Origin: Faecalibacterium prausnitzii
GTDB lineage: Bacteria > Bacillota > Clostridia > Oscillospirales > Ruminococcaceae
Direction of reading: 5' to 3'
Length of the DNA stretch: 64,000 bases
Assembly: GCF_019967995.1 (NCBI RefSeq)
Contig: NZ_CP065377.1
Location: 1,116,001 to 1,180,000 of the forward strand
Part shown: positions 42,947 to 53,475 of the stretch, in pieces
How positions within the stretch are numbered: the stretch's first letter is position 1
Layout of the letters: each line of letters opens with the position of its first letter
Translations under genes and position numbers: made by a program
Notes under the pieces: generated by a model
Seen by the model: the letters and a program-made list of their open reading frames with translations, nothing else
Database searches by the model: none
What the model was told of the DNA's origin: nothing

Positions 42947-43031
42947 AACCCTGACCTCTCAGGCGCGGCATAGATACAGGACAGCGCCGAGTTCCCTAAG
43001 GCAACGTTACAATGATACATAGGAGGAACCT

Positions 43032-44351
<1,320 letters not shown>

Positions 44352-44372
44352 CCCGGCAAACGAACAGACAAA

Positions 44373-44410
44373 AAGGCCCCGTGCAGACCAATGTGTCCGC
44401 ACGGGGCCTT
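44373..44410. terminator. Terminator between the dehydratase partner and pfk genes
   Basis: Perfect 12-bp stem AAGGCCCCGTGC/GCACGGGGCCTT. On the minus strand it ends in a T4 to T5 run; on the plus strand the tract is poor. Confidence 0.88.
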
Positions 44411-44438
44411 GCTTATGCGCCGGGAAACAGAAGAGAAA

Positions 44439-45665
44439 TCACTTCTTCAGGTAGATGTGGTGGGGCAGACCTGCAATGTACAGCGGGGTCAGCTCGGCCT
44501 GGATGAGGGGACGGGCATAATCCAGGAACTCCTCGGTCATCTGGGTGTGGTTGGCGTTCATCCAGCTCAGCGGCACCTTCTTTTCGAGGTTTGCGACCTC
44601 ACTGATGGGGTGCAGCTCGGTGGTGCACTGATAGGGGTTGTTGGAGATGCGCTTCAGGGCAACCATCTGGCCGGTGACGCCCTCAAAGGCAGCCTTGGCG
44701 GCAGCACCGCCGACCTGATAGGCCTCGGTGATGTCGGTGCGGCTGGTCAGGTGGCCGGCGCAGCGCTGCAGGGTGGAAAGCTCGATGCTGCGGGTCTTGG
44801 TGTCCAGATTCCGGGCCACGACATTTGCCAGATAGCGGGCGGTGCCGGTCAGGGCCTTGTGGCCGAAGGCATCGACTGCATGCACATCGTCGGCCAGCTC
44901 GCAGACATAGCGGCCATCCTCCAGCTTGACGCCTTCGGAGACGGCGATGACGATGCTGGGCTTCTTCTCCTGCATGGTACGGACCTTCTCCACGAAGTGG
45001 TCCACATGGAAGGGCACTTCGGGCAGGCAGATCATGTCCACGCCCTCGCAGTCGTCGCTCTTGGCCAGAGCAGCGGCGGCGGTCAGCCAGCCGGCGTTGC
45101 GGCCCATGATCTCGACGACGGTGACGTACTTGGTGCCGTAGACGGTGGCATCCCGGATGATCTCCTTCATCACGACGCCGATGTACTTGGCAGCGGAGCC
45201 GTAGCCGGGGGTGTGGTCGGTGACCATCAGATCGTTGTCGATGGTCTTGGGCACACCCATGAAGCGGATGCTGCTCTGCACACGGTTGCCGTAGTCGGCC
45301 AGCTTGCCGATGGTGTCCATGGAGTCGTTGCCGCCAATGTAGAAGAAGTAGCCGATGTCCAGCTTCTCCAGAATGGCGAACAGCTTCTTGTAGACCGCCT
45401 CGTCGTCGTGCCAGTCGGGCAGTTTGTAACGGCAGCTGCCCAGGAAGCTGGACGGCGTGCGCTTGAGCAGCTCGATGTCGAGGTCGTCGGTCAGGTACTG
45501 AGACAGGTCTACAACGTTTTCCTCCAGCAGACCGGCGACACCGTTGCACATGCCGTAAACGACCTGTGCGCCGCGGTTCTTGCAGCTCTCAAAAACACCT
45601 GCCAGACTTGCATTGATGACAGAGGTGGGGCCGCCAGACTGGCCAACGATTGCATTTTTACCCAT
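44439..45665 (-). CDS. 6-phosphofructokinase, probably pyrophosphate-dependent (copy 1)
   Basis: 408 aa. N-terminal phosphate loop AIVGQSGGPTSVINASLAGV; active-site GGNDSMDT and PKTIDNDL. In E. coli ATP-PFK the matching positions are Gly (GGDGS, PGTIDND); here they are Asp and Lys, which typify PPi-dependent enzymes. Later blocks VVEIMGRNAGWLTAAAAL and FSTLQRCAGHLTSRTD-type are present. The reaction makes fructose-1,6-bisphosphate in glycolysis. The ATG follows AAAAGGAGAAATC. It is about 60% identical by eye with the next gene. Confidence 0.92.
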   Translation of the reverse strand: MGKNAIVGQSGGPTSVINASLAGVFESCKNRGAQVVYGMCNGVAGLLEENVVDLSQYLTDDLDIELLKRTPSSFLGSCRYKLPDWHDDEAVYKKLFAILEKLDIGYFFYIGGNDSMDTIGKLADYGNRVQSSIRFMGVPKTIDNDLMVTDHTPGYGSAAKYIGVVMKEIIRDATVYGTKYVTVVEIMGRNAGWLTAAAALAKSDDCEGVDMICLPEVPFHVDHFVEKVRTMQEKKPSIVIAVSEGVKLEDGRYVCELADDVHAVDAFGHKALTGTARYLANVVARNLDTKTRSIELSTLQRCAGHLTSRTDITEAYQVGGAAAKAAFEGVTGQMVALKRISNNPYQCTTELHPISEVANLEKKVPLSWMNANHTQMTEEFLDYARPLIQAELTPLYIAGLPHHIYLKK

Positions 45666-45756
45666 GATGATTTCTCCTTTTCTTCTGTTTCGGCTTTATA
45701 TTATCGTGCAGGAGCACGAAAACAGACTGCGGGAAAGAGGATGCGGGGGGAAAAAC

Positions 45757-46980
45757 TTACAGGCGGATGTGACGCGGGGTGCCGTTGACGTAAACAGGCG
45801 TCACCTCGTCCAGGATCAGCGGGCGGGCATATTCTTCAAATGCCGCCGTGACCTGCATCCCGTCCGGGGTGATCCAATCCAGCGGGACCTTCTTCTCAAG
45901 GTTCGCCACCTTCTGGACATCCACGGCCTCGGTGATGCACTGATAGGGATAGTTGGAGATGCGCTTGAGCGAGATCATCTTGCCGGTCTCGCCCGCAAAA
46001 GCAGCCGCAGCGGCCGCACCGCCCACGGCGTAGGCCTCGTTCACATCGGTGCGGCTGGCCAGATGGCTGGCACAGCGCTGCAGAGTCGAGAACTCGATGG
46101 CGCGGCTCTTGCAGTTCAGCCGGTCGTGGATGAGGTCGGACAGATAGCGGCTGGTGCCGCTGAGAATGGCCTTGTGGCCAAAGGCATCCAGCTGCCCGGC
46201 GGTGGAGACCAGATCGCACAGATAGGTGCCGTCGGCGGTCTTCACGCCCTCGCTGGCTGCGATGATGACATTGGGCTTGCTCTTTTGCAGCTCGTCCACC
46301 CTGGCCAGGAAGCGGTCCGCATCAAAGGGAACTTCCGGCAGCAGGATGAGGTCCGGGCCTTCGCAGTCATCACCGCCGGCCAGGCAGGCCGCACCGGCCA
46401 GCCAGCCTGCGTGGCGGCCCATGATCTCGGCCACGGTCACGCTGCGGATGTTGTAGACGGAAGAGTCCCGGATGACTTCCTTCAGGATGGTGGCAATGTA
46501 CTTGGCTGCCGAGCCGTAGCCGGGGGTGTGGTCGGTCAGGCACAGGTCGTTGTCGATGGTCTTGGGCACACCGATGAACCGCACCGGGCTGCCCACCCGC
46601 GCGCCATAGCGGCTGAGCTTGGCGATGGTATCCATCGAGTCGTTGCCACCAATGTAGAACAGCGCACAGATGTCGTACTTGTCAAACAGGGTGAAGAGTT
46701 TAACGAACGGGGCGGCGTCCACATCCGGGTCAGGCAGCTTGTAGCGGCAGCTGCCCAGATAGCTGGACGGGGTGCGCTTGAGCAGCTCGATGCTCATGCG
46801 GTCGTTCAGCAGAACGTTCAGCTCCAGCATCTCTTCCTTGAGCAGGCCTTCGATGCCGTACTGCATCCCGTAGACCTTCTCAGCTCCCAGACTGATCGCG
46901 GCTTTGTAGACGCCTGCCAGACTGGAATTGATGACGGCTGTGGGGCCGCCGCTCTGGCCAATGATGACGTTTTTCGCCAT
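45757..46980 (-). CDS. 6-phosphofructokinase paralog, probably pyrophosphate-dependent (copy 2)
   Basis: 407 aa. The same frame of motifs as copy 1: VIIGQSGGPTAVINSSLAGVY, YIGGNDSMDTIAKL, GVPKTIDNDLCLTDHTPGYGSAAKY, and AEIMGRHAGWLAGAA. Active-site Asp and Lys also suggest use of pyrophosphate. It is transcribed toward copy 1, 91 nt upstream, so both are in one direction. The start, MAKNVIIGQ at 46980, follows GAAGGAGG; a longer frame to 47001 lacks a ribosome site. The pair looks like a tandem duplication. Confidence 0.92.
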   Translation of the reverse strand: MAKNVIIGQSGGPTAVINSSLAGVYKAAISLGAEKVYGMQYGIEGLLKEEMLELNVLLNDRMSIELLKRTPSSYLGSCRYKLPDPDVDAAPFVKLFTLFDKYDICALFYIGGNDSMDTIAKLSRYGARVGSPVRFIGVPKTIDNDLCLTDHTPGYGSAAKYIATILKEVIRDSSVYNIRSVTVAEIMGRHAGWLAGAACLAGGDDCEGPDLILLPEVPFDADRFLARVDELQKSKPNVIIAASEGVKTADGTYLCDLVSTAGQLDAFGHKAILSGTSRYLSDLIHDRLNCKSRAIEFSTLQRCASHLASRTDVNEAYAVGGAAAAAAFAGETGKMISLKRISNYPYQCITEAVDVQKVANLEKKVPLDWITPDGMQVTAAFEEYARPLILDEVTPVYVNGTPRHIRL

Positions 46981-47164
46981 GAGAACCTCCTTCTTATCCA
47001 AAAAACTGTTACGTCCCGCAAAACGGACGGCTGCGTTCGGAAACTGTTCCGGGTGCCCTGCACTGCTCCCGGAACAAGCGCAGCCATTCGCCGCAAGTCG
47101 TACAAAAAGAATGCAGGATGTGCAAGCACTTCAATGAAAACGGCACAATTCCTGCTACTCTTCT

Positions 47165-47193
47165 ATTGTAAACCATTTGCCTGTTGTATGCAA
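47165..47193 (-). promoter_or_regulatory. Promoter of the phosphofructokinase pair
   Basis: Minus strand TTGCAT (47188-47193), 17-nt spacer, TACAAT (47165-47170). About 180-nt leader before ATG 46980. Confidence 0.65.
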
Positions 47194-47204
47194 GACCTGA
47201 TTGG

Positions 47205-47233
47205 TTGCACAGGCAAAAAAATTATGATACAAT
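47205..47233 (+). promoter_or_regulatory. Promoter of the SGNH hydrolase gene
   Basis: TTGCAC (47205-47210), 17-nt spacer, TACAAT (47228-47233). Back-to-back with the minus-strand promoter; the gap 46981-47330 holds no gene. Confidence 0.65.
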
Positions 47234-47330
47234 AATGGTCATATGGCACAAAAAACGGTGCGATCCCGGAATGTGATGCAATTTTTGAGGGATACTACCC
47301 GTAAATATAAAAAAGGCAAGGGGAACGACG

Positions 47331-48377
47331 ATGGGAATTTCACACGAATATCATTCGGCGCATGGCCGCGCCAGGCGCAGCCGTGCAGGGACCGGGCTGC
47401 GGCTGGCAGGGGTCATTGCAGCCATTCTGCTGCTCTCGCTGGCGGTGACGGCCATTCTGGAAAACGGTTCGAAGGAGAGCGAGCAGCCGCAGACCGCGAC
47501 TTCCAGCGGCATGGCCGAGAACATTCTGGCTCCGCTGCCCATGCAGGGCGCAGCGGCCGACAGCACAGCGGGGGAGAGCGGGGAGACCGCAGCGGACTCC
47601 GGCAGTGCGGGCAGCACGGCGGATACCGGAGCCGCTGCCGTGACGTTGGAGACCTTCGGCCCGGCCCGGCAGACGGCGGGCGGCTACACGGTCAAGGCGC
47701 AGGACAGCAGCACCATCCGCCAGCCCAGCTGCGGGCAGGTGGACCTGAGCTATTTTGCGGATGCAGCCTTCCTCGGTGACAGCCTGACCGTGGGCTTTTC
47801 CGATTACAACATCAACCTGGGCGGTGCGCTCATCTGCGGCTACACGGGCGTCGGCCCGGACGCCATCGTGAACCGCAGCGCCGTCAAGAGCTCCACCCGC
47901 GGCGAGGAGGTCGCGCTGGATGTGCTGGCTGCTGCCCACCCGAAAAAGCTCTATCTTCTGCTGGGCACCAACACCCTGACCACGCTGGGCGCGGCAGACC
48001 GTTTCCTGGCCTACTATGGCCAGATGCTGGACCTGCTGCGGCAGACGCTGGGCAATGACTGCGTCATCTACGTCCAGTCCATCCCGCCGGTGCGCCCGGC
48101 CGCTGCGGCGGAAAAGCCCGGCCTTGCGTCGGACGTCATCCGCTCGGTCAATGAGCAGCTGGCCCTGCTGGCAGCGGACAAGGGCTGCGTTTACCTCGAC
48201 CTGTGGGAGACCTTCGCCGACGGCGAGGGCAACCTGAAAGAGGTGCTGGCCGCTCCGGACGGCATCCATTTCTCGGCGGGCAACGGCTACGGTGCCTGGG
48301 TCACCTATCTGCGCAACCACGCGAAGTATTCGGCTGCCAATGCCTGGACGCCGGGCAGCGCCTACGCGGCAAATTAA
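47331..48377 (+). CDS. Membrane-anchored SGNH/GDSL hydrolase
   Basis: 348 aa. Residues 24-44 are a signal anchor, then a long Ser/Ala/Glu-rich linker to about 125. SGNH blocks: FLGDSLTVGF (nucleophile Ser), GTNTL (block III), and DGIHFSAGNGYGAW with the catalytic Asp-x-x-His. The enzyme is exposed outside and may deacylate glycans or peptidoglycan. The ATG follows AAGGGGAACGACG. No linked O-acetyltransferase is seen. Confidence 0.85.
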   Translation: MGISHEYHSAHGRARRSRAGTGLRLAGVIAAILLLSLAVTAILENGSKESEQPQTATSSGMAENILAPLPMQGAAADSTAGESGETAADSGSAGSTADTGAAAVTLETFGPARQTAGGYTVKAQDSSTIRQPSCGQVDLSYFADAAFLGDSLTVGFSDYNINLGGALICGYTGVGPDAIVNRSAVKSSTRGEEVALDVLAAAHPKKLYLLLGTNTLTTLGAADRFLAYYGQMLDLLRQTLGNDCVIYVQSIPPVRPAAAAEKPGLASDVIRSVNEQLALLAADKGCVYLDLWETFADGEGNLKEVLAAPDGIHFSAGNGYGAWVTYLRNHAKYSAANAWTPGSAYAAN

Positions 48378-48381
48378 GCAC

Positions 48382-48421
48382 AAAAAGGAACGGCACACCG
48401 TCTGGTATGCCGTTCCTTTTT
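48382..48421. terminator. Bidirectional terminator, SGNH / nitroreductase
   Basis: Perfect 14-bp stem AAAAAGGAACGGCA/TGCCGTTCCTTTTT between convergent genes. Confidence 0.9.
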
Positions 48422-48430
48422 TGCGCCTGC

Positions 48431-48958
48431 TTATTCGGCCCAGAACACCCGGCCGTCCCGGCGGGGTGCGGGCTGCGGGGCTTCGCCGTCGATATAACCG
48501 ACGACGCAGTGGCCGATGCCTTCCCACTCGCCCTCGACGCCGAGGTCTTTGAGCAGCTGCTTGTACTCCGGGCGTTCGAACTCCTCCTTGGCGCGGTGGA
48601 TCCAGATACTGCCCAGACCCAGTGCGTGTGCGGCCAGCATCAGGTTGCCCATGACGAGGCTGCCGTCGTAGATGCCGGTGGGGCAGCTCTTGTCTGCCAG
48701 CACGATGAGGACCGCCGGGGCACCGTAGAAGGGGTCTTTGCCTTCCGGGAAGCCGCCGATCTCGCGGTTCAGGGCGGAGAGCCTGTCGCGCAGCTCCCTG
48801 TTGGTCACGGCCAGAATGATCGCGCCCTGTCGGCCTCTGCCGTTGGCGGCGTAAAGACCGGCCTCGATGATCTGCTGAAGCTCCTCTTTGCGGGGCATGG
48901 CGGGCTTGAACTGCCGGATGCTCCGGCGGGTCTCCATGGCCTGAATGATGTCGTTCAT
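48431..48958 (-). CDS. Nitroreductase family protein
   Basis: 175 aa. METRRSIRQFKP gives the FMN-phosphate binding motif, with GLYAANGRGRQG and the C-terminal GLGSIWIHRAKEEFERPEYKQLL and GHCVVGYIDGE. This is a short FMN enzyme of the NADPH-dependent nitroreductase group. The start is ATG 48958 after AAGGAGGTTTTGTT; the longer frame to 49051 is non-coding. Substrate unknown; it may reduce quinones or nitro compounds. Confidence 0.88.
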   Translation of the reverse strand: MNDIIQAMETRRSIRQFKPAMPRKEELQQIIEAGLYAANGRGRQGAIILAVTNRELRDRLSALNREIGGFPEGKDPFYGAPAVLIVLADKSCPTGIYDGSLVMGNLMLAAHALGLGSIWIHRAKEEFERPEYKQLLKDLGVEGEWEGIGHCVVGYIDGEAPQPAPRRDGRVFWAE

Positions 48959-49071
48959 AACAAAACCTCCTTGTTTGTGTCTTTCACGCGGCACAGCGCC
49001 GCAGTGAGATGGAGTTTTCTTTATTATACAGAGAATGGAGCCGGTTTGCAAATAGAAAGGCAGACAAACAC

Positions 49072-49111
49072 AAAAAACGGCACCGCAGGCCGTGGGGCTT
49101 GCGGTGCCGTT
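49072..49111 (-). terminator. typA terminator
   Basis: Stem AACGGCACCGCA/TGCGGTGCCGTT; the minus strand ends in T6, 27 nt after the typA stop. Confidence 0.9.
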
Positions 49112-49137
49112 GAGCTGTTTTCGAAAAAGGGGAGCGC

Positions 49138-50961
49138 TTACTTCAGCTTGCTCTTGGCCTTCATGCGCTGGTCGTGGTTCAAGATCTGCTTGCGGATACG
49201 CAGGTTCTCCGGGGTGACTTCCAGCAGCTCGTCGGGTGCCAGGAACTCCAGGCAGCCCTCCAGGCTCAGCTTGCTGATGGGCACCAGACGCAGAGCGTCA
49301 TCGGAGCCGGAAGCACGGGTGTTGGTCAGATGCTTGGTCTTGCAGACGTTGACATCGACGTCCTCGCCGGAAGCGGTGTAGCCGATGACCATGCCCTCGT
49401 AGACCTTCTCGCCAGCGCCGACCAGAAGGGTGCCGCGCTGCTGTGCGTTGAACAGACCGTAGGTGACAGCCTCGCCGGTCTCAAAGCTGACCAGAGAGCC
49501 GGTGGAGCGGTTGGCGATCATGCCGGCCCAGACGTCGTAGCCGTCGAAGATCTGGTTCAGGATGCCCTCGCCGTGGGTATCGGTCAGGAACTGGTTGCGG
49601 TAGCCGAACAGGCCGCGGCTGGGCATCCGGAACTCCAGACGGACACGGTCGGTGCCCAGAGACTCCATCTGCTGAAGGACGGCCTTGCGGGTGCCCAGAC
49701 CGGTCATGACAGCGCCCTGATACTGGGTGGGCACGTCGATGACGACATGCTCCATAGGCTCGTAGGTCTTGCCGTCGATGATCTTGGTCAGAACGTGCGG
49801 GGGAGAGACCTGCAGCTCATAACCTTCGCGGCGCATGGTCTCGATCAGGATGGACAGGTGCATCTCACCACGGCCCATGACGCGGAAGGAATCGGTGGTA
49901 GCGGAGTCCTCCACCTTCAGAGCGACGTCCTTCAGCAGTTCTTTCTGCAGGCGGTCACGGATCTGGCGGCTGGTGACGAACTTGCCCTCGCGGCCGGCCA
50001 GCGGGCTGTCGTTGACGGAGAAGGTCATCTCGACGGTGGGGTCGTTGATCTTCACGAAGGGCAGCGGCTCGACCTGAGAGGGAGAGCACAGGGTGTTGCC
50101 GATGGTGACATCGGGCAGGCCGGAGAAGGCGACGATATCACCGGCGGTGATGTTGTCGCACGGCTGGCGGCCGTTGGCCTGGAAGTCGTACAGCTTGGTC
50201 AGACGGCCGCGCATCTTCAGGTCGGGATTGTGCCAGTCGCACACCAGGACCTCTTCGCCCACGCGGGCAACACCGTTCTGGATGCGGCCGATGCCGATGC
50301 GGCCCACGAACTCGTTGTAGTCGACCGAGGAGACCAGCATCTGGAACGGAGCCTCCGGGTCGCCTTCCGGCGGCTGGATGGTGCTCAGCAGGGTGTCGAA
50401 CAGGGGGATCAGGTCGGTGCCCGGCACATCCGGGTCCAGGCTTGCGGTGCCCTGACGGCCGCAGCAGAACAGGATGGGGCAGTCCAGCTGCTCATCGGTA
50501 GCACCCAGATCCATCAGCAGGTACAGGACCTCGTCGATGACTTCCTTGATGCGGGCATCGGGGCGGTCGATCTTGTTGATGGCGACCACCAGGCTCAGGT
50601 TCTGCTGCAGAGCCTTCTGCAGCACGAAACGGGTCTGGGGCATGCAGCCTTCCGCTGCATCGACCAGCAGCAGAACACCGTTGACCATCTTCAGAACGCG
50701 CTCGACCTCGCCGCCAAAATCGGCGTGGCCCGGCGTATCGACGATGTTGATCTTGACACCCTTGTAGGTGCAGGAGCAGTTCTTGGCCAGAATGGTGATG
50801 CCGCGCTCACGCTCGATATCACCGCTGTCCATGACGCGCTCGGCCACGACCTGATTGTCGCGGAAAGCGCCGCTCTGACGCAGCATGGCGTCCACCAGCG
50901 TGGTCTTGCCGTGGTCAACGTGAGCGATAATGGCGACGTTGCGCAAATCGTTACGAACCAT
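49138..50961 (-). CDS. typA: GTP-binding protein TypA/BipA
   Basis: 607 aa. G1 AHVDHGKTT, G2 ERERGITILAKN, G3 DTPGHADFGGE, G4 NKIDR. The EF-G-like domains II, III and V and a C-terminal TypA domain (QRGTLLVGAGEKVYEGMVIG, LTNTRASGSDDALRLVP) are complete. It binds ribosomes in stress and helps 50S assembly. The start MVRNDLRNVAII at 50961 fits the family; the upstream frame start at 50970 lies in the ribosome site. It has its own promoter and terminator. Confidence 0.97.
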   Translation of the reverse strand: MVRNDLRNVAIIAHVDHGKTTLVDAMLRQSGAFRDNQVVAERVMDSGDIERERGITILAKNCSCTYKGVKINIVDTPGHADFGGEVERVLKMVNGVLLLVDAAEGCMPQTRFVLQKALQQNLSLVVAINKIDRPDARIKEVIDEVLYLLMDLGATDEQLDCPILFCCGRQGTASLDPDVPGTDLIPLFDTLLSTIQPPEGDPEAPFQMLVSSVDYNEFVGRIGIGRIQNGVARVGEEVLVCDWHNPDLKMRGRLTKLYDFQANGRQPCDNITAGDIVAFSGLPDVTIGNTLCSPSQVEPLPFVKINDPTVEMTFSVNDSPLAGREGKFVTSRQIRDRLQKELLKDVALKVEDSATTDSFRVMGRGEMHLSILIETMRREGYELQVSPPHVLTKIIDGKTYEPMEHVVIDVPTQYQGAVMTGLGTRKAVLQQMESLGTDRVRLEFRMPSRGLFGYRNQFLTDTHGEGILNQIFDGYDVWAGMIANRSTGSLVSFETGEAVTYGLFNAQQRGTLLVGAGEKVYEGMVIGYTASGEDVDVNVCKTKHLTNTRASGSDDALRLVPISKLSLEGCLEFLAPDELLEVTPENLRIRKQILNHDQRMKAKSKLK

Positions 50962-51018
50962 AAAATACAACCTCTCTATTTTGAATCTCTGTGTAGAAGT
51001 TACGTCATACGAATTAAG

Positions 51019-51046
51019 TTTATATCAGCAGGGGGTGGTTTGTCAA
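51019..51046 (-). promoter_or_regulatory. typA promoter
   Basis: Minus strand perfect TTGACA... read as TTGACA (51041-51046), 16-nt spacer, TATAAA (51019-51024). Confidence 0.8.
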
Positions 51047-51149
51047 GATTGTATAAAAAATTTTTCGAAAATTCGGCGTTCTGCTTGATATTCCCGGCGC
51101 GATTTGGACGCATTGGAAAAAGAAAATATGTTATAATACAAGTGCAAAA

Positions 51150-51174
51150 CCTCTCGGTCTCGCTTCGCTTGCTG
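51150..51174 (-). repeat. Short GC-rich structured repeat, copy D (inverted fragment)
   Basis: CCTCTCGGTCTCGCTTCGCT matches, with one change, the reverse complement of the right end of copy B (5778-5798). It lies in the leader of the MBL nuclease gene; CTCTC here can pair with GAGAG near 51195. TATAAT at 51132-51137 is a likely -10 for the gene. Confidence 0.5.
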
Positions 51175-51222
51175 CGGACGCGGTGCGAATGGCAGAGAGC
51201 ATCGATCAGGAGGTGCTTTTGG

Positions 51223-52830
51223 ATGAAACTGACATTTTTGGGCGCGAACCATGAGGTGACGGGCAGCTGTACCCTGCTGGAAGCCGCCGGGCAGCGCTAT
51301 CTCATCGACTGCGGCATGGAGCAGGGCAGGGATACCTATGAGAATCAGCCCCTCCCCGTGGCCCCCGGCGAGATCGACGGTGTGCTGGCGACCCATGCCC
51401 ACATCGACCACACCGGCCTGCTGCCGCTGCTGGCCCGCAACGGGTTCCGGGGCAGGATCTATGCCACCAACCCCACCGTGGAGCTGTGCGGCATCATGCT
51501 GCGGGACTCTGCCCACATCCAGGAGTTTGAGGCGGAGTGGAAGAACCGCAAGGGCAAGCGCTCCGGTGCCGAGCCGGTGGAGCCGATGTATACCGTCCAG
51601 GATGCCGAAGCGGCCATCAAGTTGTTCCGGGGCGTGGATTACAACACGAAACTGGAACTGGCCCCCGGCCTTGTGATCGAGTTCGTGGATGTGGGCCATC
51701 TGCTGGGGTCGGCCAGCATTGCGATCTGGGTGACGGAGAACGGCACCACCACCAAGCTCGTCTTCTCCGGCGACATCGGCAACCAGAACCAGCCCCTCAT
51801 CAAGGACCCGACCTATCTGACCGATGCCGATTATGTGGTGATGGAATCCACCTACGGCGACCGGCTCCACGGCCCCCGCCCGGATTACATCGGCGAACTG
51901 GCCAGAATATTGCAGCGCACCTTTGACCGGGGCGGCAATGTGGTCATCCCCAGTTTCGCGGTGGGCCGCACACAGGAGCTGCTCTATTTCATCCGGGAGA
52001 TCAAGGAAAAAGGTCTGGTCAAGGGCCACGGCAATTTCCCGGTGTACATCGACAGCCCGCTTGCCATCGAGGCGACCCGCATCTTCAGGGATACCGACCC
52101 TGACTGTTTTGACGAGGCGGCCCGCGCCCTGCTGGCCCAGGGCATCGACCCCATCCAGTGCCCCGGCCTGCGGGTCAGCGTGACCAGCGATGAATCCCGG
52201 ATGATCAACGCTGACCGGGAGCCGAAGGTCATCCTCTCGGCCAGCGGCATGTGCGAGGCCGGCCGCATCCGCCACCATCTCAAGCACAACCTCTGGCGGC
52301 CGGAGTGTACCATCCTCTTTGTGGGCTATCAGGCCGTCGGCACACTGGGCCGCACCCTCATTGAAGGTGCTACCGATGTCAAACTGTTCGGTGAGGCCAT
52401 CGAGGTGCGGGCGGAGATCTGCCAGCTGACCGGTCTGTCCGGCCACGCGGACAAAAACGGCCTGCTGGCGTGGATCAACGCCTTTTCGCCCAAGCCCAAG
52501 CGGGTCTTCATCGTCCACGGCGACGACGAGGTGGAGAACATCTTCGCCCAGACCCTCACCGACGAAGGCTTCACGGCCTGTGCGCCCTACAATGGGGCGC
52601 AGTGGGTCATCGGGGCTGAGGGGGCCGTCTGTGTGCAGGAGGGCACCAGAGTGCGGGTCGAGCATCGGCCCAGTGAGGGTGCCAGCCGCGCCGCCACGGT
52701 TTTCCAGCGCCTGGTCAGCGCAGGCAAGCGCCTGCTGCGGGTCATCGAACACAACGAGGGAGGGGCCAACAAGGACCTTGCCAGGTTTGCCGACCAGATC
52801 AACGCCCTCTGCGACAAGTGGGACCGATAA
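51223..52830 (+). CDS. MBL-fold beta-CASP ribonuclease-like protein
   Basis: 535 aa. Metal motif THAHIDHTG (HxHxDH) near residue 60; GHLLGSASIAI and SGDIGN later in the MBL fold. The beta-CASP motifs are present: ESTYGDR (A), ASGMCEAGRIRHHL (B), and LSGHADKNGLL (C), ending with the RMMBL HGDDE. The family is YSH1/RNase J-related mRNA processing nucleases. A C-terminal extension of ~70 residues is unusual. The ATG follows AGGAGGTGC. It is convergent with the HD operon. Confidence 0.9.
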   Translation: MKLTFLGANHEVTGSCTLLEAAGQRYLIDCGMEQGRDTYENQPLPVAPGEIDGVLATHAHIDHTGLLPLLARNGFRGRIYATNPTVELCGIMLRDSAHIQEFEAEWKNRKGKRSGAEPVEPMYTVQDAEAAIKLFRGVDYNTKLELAPGLVIEFVDVGHLLGSASIAIWVTENGTTTKLVFSGDIGNQNQPLIKDPTYLTDADYVVMESTYGDRLHGPRPDYIGELARILQRTFDRGGNVVIPSFAVGRTQELLYFIREIKEKGLVKGHGNFPVYIDSPLAIEATRIFRDTDPDCFDEAARALLAQGIDPIQCPGLRVSVTSDESRMINADREPKVILSASGMCEAGRIRHHLKHNLWRPECTILFVGYQAVGTLGRTLIEGATDVKLFGEAIEVRAEICQLTGLSGHADKNGLLAWINAFSPKPKRVFIVHGDDEVENIFAQTLTDEGFTACAPYNGAQWVIGAEGAVCVQEGTRVRVEHRPSEGASRAATVFQRLVSAGKRLLRVIEHNEGGANKDLARFADQINALCDKWDR

Positions 52831-52840
52831 GAAAAACAGC

Positions 52841-52866
52841 AAAAGCCACGCGAAAGCGTGGCTTTT
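52841..52866. terminator. Bidirectional terminator, MBL / HD operon
   Basis: 11-bp stem AAAAGCCACGC-GAAA-GCGTGGCTTTT. Same 20-nt core as the terminator at 2531-2564. Confidence 0.88.
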
Positions 52867-52869
52867 GTC

Positions 52870-53460
52870 TTACGTGGAAGGACGGTAGCTGTCCTTTTCC
52901 ACAACATCATAAATGCTGCGCCCGGCAAGCTGCTCAAAATGAGCTTTCAGGGCAAGGTTCATGTCCCATTTGTTCTGGGGGTAATCGCCGTAGCGGCGCT
53001 TGACATCAGCCATCCGCTCCTCGATATCCACGACGCCGGTCGCATCCGCCAGCGAGTCGCAGAGCTGAATGAGCCGGTCGTAGTCGTCGTAGACCATGGT
53101 GGCGAGCTCCCGCTCAATAAGGGCCGTTTCTTTGGGTGTGGTGTCCCTGTGGCCGACATAGCTGGCAAGGGATTGGTCGTTGAACGAGTGGCTCATGCAG
53201 ACGCGGGCCACTTCGTCATAGCCCAGCTCCATCATATAAGTGTAGCCGTCCGACACATGGCCGAGGTGCCGCTTGCCGTAGCGGCGGCCAATGTCGTGCA
53301 GCAGGCCCAGCACGAACGCCTTGTCCGGGTCCAGCCCGACGGCTGCGGCGATCTTCTCCGCGCAGTGAGCGGCGGTGCGGCTGTGGTCGCCCCAGGGACC
53401 GGGGTTGTGCGGCTCGGCCTCCGCCAGCAGGGCAATGGCTTCTTCACGGGTGGGGTACAT
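52870..53460 (-). CDS. HD-domain phosphohydrolase (operon gene 4)
   Basis: 196 aa. The HD signature is DHSRTAAHCAEK, then GLLHDIGRRYGKRHLGHVSDG, with further His in CMSHSF and a distal Asp in LIQLCDSLADA. It is likely a metal-dependent phosphohydrolase of unknown substrate. The ATG follows AAAAAGGAGGCTGCGT. It is 15 nt after the CAT-like gene and ends the minus-strand operon RluA-PAS-CAT-HD. Confidence 0.87.
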   Translation of the reverse strand: MYPTREEAIALLAEAEPHNPGPWGDHSRTAAHCAEKIAAAVGLDPDKAFVLGLLHDIGRRYGKRHLGHVSDGYTYMMELGYDEVARVCMSHSFNDQSLASYVGHRDTTPKETALIERELATMVYDDYDRLIQLCDSLADATGVVDIEERMADVKRRYGDYPQNKWDMNLALKAHFEQLAGRSIYDVVEKDSYRPST

Positions 53461-53475
53461 ACGCAGCCTCCTTTT

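Noticed and set aside
49174..51222. Long plus-strand open frame opposite typA
   Set aside because: Antisense shadow of typA; the real protein begins at 51223 where the MBL signature starts.
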